DNA of 11,122 nt from CAYYGL01 sp964471235. GTDB lineage: Bacteria > Calditrichota > Calditrichia > RBG-13-44-9 > J075. The DNA is taken from contig CAYYGL010000164.1 in NCBI GenBank assembly GCA_964471235.1, positions 1 through 11,122 of the forward strand, read 5' to 3'. Positions 6,405 to 11,122 of this stretch are shown one piece after another. The position numbers were made by a program, and so were the translations under genes. The notes beneath the pieces are model-generated. The model saw only the letters and a list, made by a program, of their open reading frames with translations. It did no database searches and was not told where the DNA came from. Each line of letters starts with the position of its first letter. The stretch's first letter is position 1.

Positions 6405-6567
6405 GTTTTTTGAATCTTCCTGCCGCTAATATGAGATTCCCGGTACCCGGTAAAAATTATCCTGCGAATACCGGATTCCTCTGTTGCTGAAGTGAGAGAC
6501 CATTTTCACGGAACATCAGACAACTTTTTATCTTTTGAGTTTTTATCTTCTCTTTAAACCTTCATTT

Positions 6568-7890
6568 TTAATCGCCAACCACCTTTTGCGATACCAGGCT
6601 CAGGTAGCCGTTGGCAAGAATTCTGCCCATTACCAGGGAGAAGGTGCCTGCCACTGCTCCCACCCATCCCCATTGGTGAATGGTTAACCAGAGCAGAACA
6701 ATGATTCCCCCCACCTCAATGACCGTGGCAACGGTGATCGGTTTGGTGCGATGAGCATTTACCAGGCTGCCCCGTTGATAGGACAACCAGACCGATAATC
6801 CGGGCATGATGGCAAAAATCTGGGTGGGAATTTTTGCAAAGCGGGTTAACTCTATGGAAAGACCGGAAACCGAGTGAAACCAGAGCTCGGAGAGCGGCGT
6901 GAAGGCTATGAGAGAGCACAGGAATACCACAGTGCTTCCCAGGATAATGGCAAATTGACGGAGTGGTTTTGCTCCTTCCCGGTCGGCTCCCATTAACGAG
7001 ACGGTGACTTCCATAAAGGACAACCCCATGCTCCGAAAGATGAACACCAGGGAGTGCACCACCGGGAACACTGCCAGGGATTCCAGCGCCATCCGGCTGT
7101 GACTTAAAAAGAAGGTTACCACCGGTTGAGCACCCAGGGCAATCATGGGCGTTAACGCCAGGGGAAAATAAAAGTTGGCGATGTAGCGGTAACTTAACAG
7201 CCGGGCGGGTGGTCTCTCCGGGCGCTGAGTTATCGCAAGCAGGTGACGGATGCTTCTGCCGGTCATCAAACGGGTTGCCAGCGCCTCGAAGGTGACGCCC
7301 ACCCCCAGGGCTGCCGCTCCAACGACCACACCGGGCACATCCAATATGAAAAAGAGCGTCAATGCAGTGGTGGTCATGGTCGTTAGGCGAATCACGGTTC
7401 CGTAAGCAACCCGCCGGGTCAGGTTTTGCCGGATCAGGATTCCCTGGTAAAAACGGCGGAATCCAATGGCTGCCGGCCAGGGGATCAAAAAAAGGCACGC
7501 CAGGTGGGTCAGCCGGGCAACTTCATTCTGTAACTGTAAGACACGATCAGCGATCCGGAAAAACACTGACGGATGTACCAGCACCAGCATCAACACCGTG
7601 ATCAAAAAATTTAACAGGAAGGTGAAATTGCGCAATTTCCGGTAGGAGGTATTGTCTTCCACTAAAGCTACCGAGGCGCTCATCATCATGATAATGGGTG
7701 CTTCGATGAAAAGGGCGATGGCAAATGCCACCCCGTAAGCTGCCAGATTGAATTTCGGTTCCGCCAACCGGGCAATTAATGCCGAAAGCAGCGGTCCTTC
7801 TACCGACATCATCAACCAGGTTGCCGCCAAAGGCGCCCAGAAGATAAAAATTTTTCGTAAGGTCAATGATTCACTGGAATTTGTTGTCAT
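6568..7890 (-). CDS. MATE/MOP-superfamily membrane transporter, ANKH-like
   Basis: This is a 440-residue protein with about twelve hydrophobic segments and the size and even spacing of MATE/MOP-superfamily exporters. The N-terminal stretch FWAPLAATWLMMSVEGPLLSALIARL followed by NLAAYGVAFAIALFIEAPIIMM resembles bacterial proteins related to progressive ankylosis protein (ANKH), a branch of this superfamily. WPAAIGFRRFYQGILIR at about 140-156 is a second recognisable block. Animal ANKH is linked to export of ATP, citrate or pyrophosphate, but the cargo of bacterial relatives is not established and cannot be inferred here. AGGA lies five bases before the ATG. The gene is divergent from the DUF2927 gene, with 71 bp between the starts, and is followed by a 206-bp gap leading to the tRNA promoter. 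It appears to be monocistronic. Confidence 0.72.
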   Translation of the reverse strand: MTTNSSESLTLRKIFIFWAPLAATWLMMSVEGPLLSALIARLAEPKFNLAAYGVAFAIALFIEAPIIMMMSASVALVEDNTSYRKLRNFTFLLNFLITVLMLVLVHPSVFFRIADRVLQLQNEVARLTHLACLFLIPWPAAIGFRRFYQGILIRQNLTRRVAYGTVIRLTTMTTTALTLFFILDVPGVVVGAAALGVGVTFEALATRLMTGRSIRHLLAITQRPERPPARLLSYRYIANFYFPLALTPMIALGAQPVVTFFLSHSRMALESLAVFPVVHSLVFIFRSMGLSFMEVTVSLMGADREGAKPLRQFAIILGSTVVFLCSLIAFTPLSELWFHSVSGLSIELTRFAKIPTQIFAIMPGLSVWLSYQRGSLVNAHRTKPITVATVIEVGGIIVLLWLTIHQWGWVGAVAGTFSLVMGRILANGYLSLVSQKVVGD

Positions 7891-7925
7891 GTCCTAAAGC
7901 CAGGATGCCTTCTCCCGTTTATGAT

Positions 7926-7957
7926 ATTGTATAAAATATGAATACTCATTATATTTG
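7926..7957 (+). promoter_or_regulatory. promoter for the DUF2927 gene, Bacteroidota-like
   Basis: ATTG (7926-7929) is followed after 20 bases by TATATTTG (7950-7957), which fits the Bacteroidota TTTG/TAnnTTTG promoter pattern. The same bases can be read as sigma-70 TTGTAT-N17-TATATT. Transcription would start at or next to the ATG at 7962, leaving little or no leader, and no Shine-Dalgarno sequence is present. Confidence 0.45.
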
Positions 7958-7961
7958 AATT

Positions 7962-8753
7962 ATGCGACAGCATCAACAAACATCAAAGCCATTTTTTATT
8001 TCCCTTCATCATCCGTTTTGGTGGACAGTCATTTTAGGTTTCTGGTTGTTCTCCTGTGCATCCCAGCGACCGGGGCATGTCGCTCCCCCGGAAAGTCCTG
8101 CAACCCCTTCACCTCCATCTCCCCTGTTAAAGTCCCTGCCCCTGCATACCGAAGAGTTCGACTATTTCCTGGAAGTTGCCCTTGGCGCCGAATACGGCAT
8201 CTCCGATTTAACAGTCAAAAAATGGAATCGGGATGTGTATATTCAGGTGCTCGGTCATCCTACCTTCGGCGATTGGCGTACTCTTTACGATGTGGTGGAA
8301 GATTTGAATCAATTGATCGGGAATGAGATTCACTTGCATCTTATTGAGGGAAAAGGGAACGTGACGGTTTATTTTGTTCCCCATTCGGAGTTTTATAAAT
8401 ATGAGCCCCCGGGGTTGGTATTTTATGGCGGGTTTTTCTGGAATTGGTGGGATGGAATCGGTGAGATCACCAAAGGGAGAATTGTGATTGCCAGCGAGGG
8501 CATTTCCCAGCATTTACGGGATCACCTGATTCGGGAGGAACTAACGCAAGTGCTGGGGTTGATGAATGACTCTATGAAATACAAAGACAGCATTTTTTAC
8601 CAGGGATATAGTGAAACCACGGAATTTTCCAAACTTGACCGGGCAATCATCCGGCTGCTTTACAGTCCCTCCATCAAAACCGGGATGAGTTACTTCCAAC
8701 TCCGGAAATTGTTTTCCCACGTCCGACCATCTTCATTCTTTCCCTACAACTAA
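7962..8753 (+). CDS. DUF2927-family putative lipoprotein
   Basis: The 263-residue product starts with a basic/polar N-region, then a hydrophobic stretch WWTVILGFWLFSC, giving a plausible lipobox with Cys32. A proline/serine-rich linker (40-60) follows. The C-terminal part matches DUF2927: a KW-x-R-DVYIQV strand at 87-96, a VYFVP strand, then HLIREELTQVLGLMNDS at 188-204, and LDRAIIRLLYSP plus GM at 225-242. The helix REELTQVLG and the late LLYSP-GM turn copy the layout of zincin peptidases (HExxHxxG and the loop after it). Both zinc-binding histidines are replaced by Arg and Gln, so peptidase activity looks unlikely. The function is unknown. No alternative start lies before the hydrophobic segment, and there is no clear ribosome binding site. 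An envelope location is inferred. Confidence 0.72.
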   Translation: MRQHQQTSKPFFISLHHPFWWTVILGFWLFSCASQRPGHVAPPESPATPSPPSPLLKSLPLHTEEFDYFLEVALGAEYGISDLTVKKWNRDVYIQVLGHPTFGDWRTLYDVVEDLNQLIGNEIHLHLIEGKGNVTVYFVPHSEFYKYEPPGLVFYGGFFWNWWDGIGEITKGRIVIASEGISQHLRDHLIREELTQVLGLMNDSMKYKDSIFYQGYSETTEFSKLDRAIIRLLYSPSIKTGMSYFQLRKLFSHVRPSSFFPYN

Positions 8754-8800
8754 CCCACGCTCCTTTCAATCAACACATCTATTCGGAATTTGTGCCCCGA

Positions 8801-8857
8801 TCCAATTTGGGACCTATAGTTGAGAGACTCCACCCGGATTACCATCCCAATTTGGGA
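8801..8857. repeat. paired CCAATTTGGGA palindromic sites
   Basis: TCCAATTTGGGA (8801-8812) and TCCCAATTTGGGA (8845-8857) share an 11-base direct repeat, and each is nearly palindromic around a central T. They lie in the 140-bp gap between the convergent DUF2927 and hypE genes. They could pair imperfectly as a long hairpin or bind a dimeric protein. No T-run follows them, so I do not call a terminator. Confidence 0.3.
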
Positions 8858-8893
8858 AAGGAGCACATTTCAGGTTGGTTATCCAAATCCAAT

Positions 8894-9952
8894 TCAGCAA
8901 ATCCGCGGCAATTGCTCACCGCTTAGCATGTCCACAATGCGTTTGGTGCCAATGCGACTGGTCATGGTGACCCGACCGGCTTCCTCAGCCGTTACTTCGC
9001 CGATAATTGCTGCTTCCCCGGAGACGTCATGGCCTTTCATAACCGAAAGGGCTTTCTGGGCATCTTCCGGTGCCACAATCGCCACAAAGCGGCCTTCGTT
9101 TGCCACATAGAGCGGATCGAAGCCCAGCATCTCGCAGGCGCCCTGCACATCTTCCCGCACCGGGATGGCGCTTTCGTTAATATGGATGGTCAGACCTCGT
9201 GTTTCCGCAATTTCGATGAGCGCGCTGGAAAGCCCGCCCCGGGTCAAATCCCTCAGGCAATGGATGGTTATCCCAGCGTCAATCAAATCTCTCACCACGT
9301 GATTCACCGGGGCGCTGTCGCTTTCGATTGCCGTTTCAAATTCCAACCCTTCCCGCACCGCCATAATTGCAATCCCATGCCTGCCGATATCGCCGCTGAG
9401 CAGCACCGCATCCCCCGGTTGGATTTCCCCGGGATGAATGTCCATTTCGTGAGTAATCTCCCCAACACCGGCCGTATTGATATAGATTTGATCCCCCTTG
9501 CCGCGGTCCACCACCTTGGTATCCCCGGTAACGATGGCAATACCGGCGTTTTGCGCCGCTTTTTGCATGGATTGCACGATTTGCCAGAGGGTTTCCATCT
9601 TCAGACCCTCTTCTAAAATAAATCCCACACTGATATAGCGGGGGAGAGCGCCGCACATGGCTAAATCGTTCACTGTGCCGTGGATTGCCAGCGAACCGAT
9701 ATCGCCGCCGGGGAAAAAGATGGGGTTAATCACATAAGAGTCGGTGGTAAACGCCAGACGACCGGAGTCAACGGTGAACACGGCGCCGTCATGCTGGCGG
9801 GTGAGCTCGGTGGAAGCGAATGTGGCAACGAACATTCGCTGGATCAGTTGCTGCATTAACTTACCGCCTCCGCCGTGGGCTAATAACACCTGCGGGTAAT
9901 CCTGAATGGGGATGGGGCAGGCGGGACCGGTGGAAAGGTCGAAAGTGCTCAT
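8894..9952 (-). CDS. hypE: HypE, [NiFe]-hydrogenase maturation (carbamoyl dehydratase)
   Basis: HypE dehydrates the carbamoyl group passed from HypF to its C-terminal cysteine, making the thiocyanate that supplies CN ligands to the iron of [NiFe]-hydrogenases. The 352-residue protein has the PurM/SelD-like fold: HGGGG at 26-30, TTDSYV at 69-74, HGTVNDLAM at 91-99, VTGDTKVVDRGKGD at 141-154, RDLTRGGL at 234-241 and DPLYVANEGR at 279-288. The C-terminus ends in PRIC, with the essential Cys352 intact. That tail and the absence of the SelD Cys/Sec motif separate it from selenophosphate synthetase. The start lies 25 bp after the toxin gene stop on the same strand, with only a weak GAG signal. No other hyp or hydrogenase gene is visible, so its usual operon partners are elsewhere. 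Confidence 0.95.
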   Translation of the reverse strand: MSTFDLSTGPACPIPIQDYPQVLLAHGGGGKLMQQLIQRMFVATFASTELTRQHDGAVFTVDSGRLAFTTDSYVINPIFFPGGDIGSLAIHGTVNDLAMCGALPRYISVGFILEEGLKMETLWQIVQSMQKAAQNAGIAIVTGDTKVVDRGKGDQIYINTAGVGEITHEMDIHPGEIQPGDAVLLSGDIGRHGIAIMAVREGLEFETAIESDSAPVNHVVRDLIDAGITIHCLRDLTRGGLSSALIEIAETRGLTIHINESAIPVREDVQGACEMLGFDPLYVANEGRFVAIVAPEDAQKALSVMKGHDVSGEAAIIGEVTAEEAGRVTMTSRIGTKRIVDMLSGEQLPRIC

Positions 9953-9977
9953 ACGAATCTCGCAATATCACAAGGTT

Positions 9978-10427
9978 TTATTCAGGTAGATAGATGTTGA
10001 GCTTTCTCAATTGATTTATAACTTCACTATAGGATTTAATCAACCCTCTTTTTTCAGCACCTTTTAGGAGATCTGTTGTGTAAAATAATTTAAAATTCAT
10101 ACCAATTTCAATGATTTCATTTCGAGCCTTCTTATCATCGATGAGAATGGCATCGGCTTGCTTTTCAATTGCTAAGTTTATGACTTCTTTTTCTCCAGAA
10201 TGTAATTTTCGCCTGAATGGATGATTAAAAGTTGTTTTCTGAACAATAATAGTTTTATTCTCTATAGCTTCGATAAGCGCGGCTTTTTGTTCGGAATGAA
10301 CTGTGTCAACTACAGTTTCTTGATAAACCGCTTTTGGTATATACACACTTCCAAAAAAATATTTTAAAATGTTAATCTTTTGTAGTCTACCCAGGGCAAT
10401 TAGTGGGCTTGAATTGGCTATTATCAT
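9978..10427 (-). CDS. DUF3368 PIN-like toxin
   Basis: This is a 149-residue PIN-like protein of the DUF3368 family, the usual partner of UPF0175 antitoxins. The N-terminal strand reads MIIANSSPLIALGRL, with Asn5 where classical PIN domains have the first catalytic Asp; Asn here is frequent in DUF3368. The other expected acidic positions are present: HSGEKEVINLA with Glu79 and Glu81 at about 76-86, and ILIDDKKAR with Asp97 and Asp98. The C-terminal LLKGAEKRGLI block at 120-130 is also typical. It is presumed to be an RNase, but whether it is active or toxic cannot be told from the sequence. Its ATG overlaps the antitoxin stop as ATGA, so translation is coupled. The gene is AT-rich compared with hypE directly downstream. 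Confidence 0.82.
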   Translation of the reverse strand: MIIANSSPLIALGRLQKINILKYFFGSVYIPKAVYQETVVDTVHSEQKAALIEAIENKTIIVQKTTFNHPFRRKLHSGEKEVINLAIEKQADAILIDDKKARNEIIEIGMNFKLFYTTDLLKGAEKRGLIKSYSEVINQLRKLNIYLPE

Positions 10428-10705
10428 GTTCCGTGATAAGTTTTAATAAATGATTCGAAATATTGGTAGCTTTTTTCAAGTTCCTCGTTGTTAGCAGTTA
10501 TAAACGAGATATTTCGCTGCCCTAAAAGTTCAATAAATCCTTCGTAGGTCACTTGAAGTAGGGATGCACTTTCTCGAATAGTGAGATTACCTCTCAAGTA
10601 TTCGCTAATCACAATATCCACAAAAATTGATTTCTTCAACTCATCTATGGATGGATAATTCTCAGTAATTTTGTCAGGAATCTCAATATGAATTGTTTTT
10701 GACAT
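10424..10705 (-). CDS. UPF0175-family antitoxin
   Basis: This is a 93-residue protein of the UPF0175 family. The N-terminal IHIEIPDKI strand is followed by helices and the characteristic DIVISEYLRGNLTIRESASLL segment at 30-50, then VTYEGFIELLGQRNISF at 52-68. The central part resembles a DNA-binding helix-turn-helix, so it probably represses its own operon and neutralises the DUF3368 protein. It has a strong GGAGG ribosome binding site (10715-10719) nine bases before the ATG. It overlaps the toxin gene by four bases. The AT-rich codon use of this pair indicates a mobile accessory module inserted upstream of hypE. Confidence 0.82.
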   Translation of the reverse strand: MSKTIHIEIPDKITENYPSIDELKKSIFVDIVISEYLRGNLTIRESASLLQVTYEGFIELLGQRNISFITANNEELEKSYQYFESFIKTYHGT

Positions 10706-10714
10706 AAAAGTTTT

Positions 10715-10730
10715 CCTCCACTATATACCA
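10715..10730 (-). promoter_or_regulatory. RBS and possible extended -10 for the toxin-antitoxin pair
   Basis: On the minus strand TGGTATATA (10730-10722) fits an extended -10 (TGnTATAxx) and lies directly before the GGAGG ribosome binding site. No convincing -35 is found 17 bases upstream. If used, the start point would fall inside or next to the ribosome binding site, so the -10 call is weak while the ribosome binding site is clear. Confidence 0.3.
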
Positions 10731-10804
10731 TTTAGATCTGCTCATTGTATCCGTTTTATAGTTGATTAGTTCCTTACAGCCTCTCATTTATTTTGCTCAA
10801 ATGT

Positions 10805-11107
10805 TCAGGCTCTTTTATCTGTTTCCGAAATTATCTTTTGCTCCCTTTTTTCCTCATCGGAATTATCAATTAGATCCGCATCAATTTCCTCTTGATGGTC
10901 AAAGTAATATGCCAGGGCAGAATGTACCTGGGATGGTGAAAGATGCGGAAGGGTGGCAAGAATTTCATCTACATCCATCCCCATTTGATAATACCAGGCA
11001 ATGGTACGAACGGTAATTCTCGTTCCTTCAATAATCGGCGCCCCGTGAGTAATCCTGGGATTTGATGTTATATGGGGATAGCGAAGTTTTTGCGCAGTCA
11101 AACTCAT
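10805..11107 (-). CDS. DUF433 antitoxin-like protein
   Basis: This is a 100-residue DUF433 protein. The core reads ITSNPRITHGAPIIEGTRITVRTIAWYYQMGMDVDEILATLPHLSPSQVHSALAYYFDHQEEID (about 13-76), with the hallmark NPRI-x-x-G-x-P-x-I-x-GTRI-x-V and a winged helix-turn-helix-like middle. The C-terminus is highly charged (NSDEEKREQ). DUF433 proteins usually act as antitoxins and repressors beside a DUF5615 PIN-like (Mut7-C) protein. Here the gene downstream is UPF0175, 99 bp away, so the usual partner is missing from that side. AAGGAAAA just before the ATG is a good ribosome binding site. The upstream flank is cut by the window edge, so a partner there cannot be excluded. Confidence 0.85.
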   Translation of the reverse strand: MSLTAQKLRYPHITSNPRITHGAPIIEGTRITVRTIAWYYQMGMDVDEILATLPHLSPSQVHSALAYYFDHQEEIDADLIDNSDEEKREQKIISETDKRA

Positions 11108-11122
11108 AACAATTTTCCTTAA

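Noticed and set aside
6420..6480. CCGGTACC-type palindromic repeats between the transporter gene and the tRNA
   Set aside because: These are short, overlapping and without a T-run. They could be chance in a G/C-rich patch, so no regulatory call is made.
6716..7498. 260-codon open frame in another frame of the transporter gene
   Set aside because: The translated product is proline/histidine/glycine-rich without any fold pattern, while the overlapping frame gives a coherent twelve-helix transporter.
7955..8326. Alternative plus-strand frame overlapping the DUF2927 gene
   Set aside because: The DUF2927 frame carries the lipobox and the conserved C-terminal pattern. The other frame is basic and patternless.
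9029..9616. 195-codon open frame antisense to hypE
   Set aside because: It lies wholly within hypE, whose family motifs are intact along the full length. The antisense peptide has no domain pattern and is a shadow of the coding strand.
8894..9952. SelD (selenophosphate synthetase) as an alternative to HypE
   Set aside because: The C-terminal PRIC and the HypE motif set are present, and the N-terminal Cys/Sec motif of SelD is absent.

Overview
The window looks like chromosomal DNA from a Gram-negative bacterium. It encodes two predicted lipoproteins with lipoboxes, a DedA-type and a MATE-type membrane protein, and a HypE hydrogenase-maturation protein that implies [NiFe]-hydrogenase metabolism. 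I cannot name the species. A TTG-N20-TATATTTG promoter in front of the gene at 7962 resembles the Bacteroidota -33/-7 consensus, and the gene mix would fit a member of the FCB group or a neighbouring phylum. This is only an inference.

Left part (1-2822): the last 17 codons of an unidentified gene are followed by an AT-rich gene for a YARHG-domain lipoprotein (+). Then comes a scar: a 93-bp remnant of the 3' part of a second rtcA-like gene. It lies directly against the end of a minus-strand AAA ATPase/DUF4143 gene. Upstream of that ATPase are a 114-bp element with inverted ends, a short perfect palindrome and a weak terminator-like hairpin.

Middle (2823-6361): a minus-strand block of housekeeping-type genes. 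In order of transcription these are tRNA-Pro(GGG) with its own promoter and terminator, a GT2 glycosyltransferase overlapping pcm by 8 bp, a YqaA/DedA-family membrane protein, a possible 13-codon leader ORF, and a full-length rtcA of a divergent motif subtype.

Right part (6362-11122): a 440-residue MATE/ANKH-like membrane transporter (-) is divergent from a DUF2927 putative lipoprotein (+). The latter converges on hypE (-). Immediately upstream of hypE, in the same orientation, lies an AT-rich toxin-antitoxin module (UPF0175 antitoxin and DUF3368 PIN-like toxin, overlapping by ATGA), preceded by a DUF433 antitoxin-like gene with no visible DUF5615 partner.

No CRISPR array, transposase, integrase or rRNA is visible. 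I do not see a clear new multi-gene system. The items most worth a second look are the rtcA remnant beside the ATPase, the 114-bp inverted-repeat element, the unpaired DUF433 gene stacked on a toxin-antitoxin pair that runs into hypE, and the zincin-like but ligand-poor DUF2927 protein.
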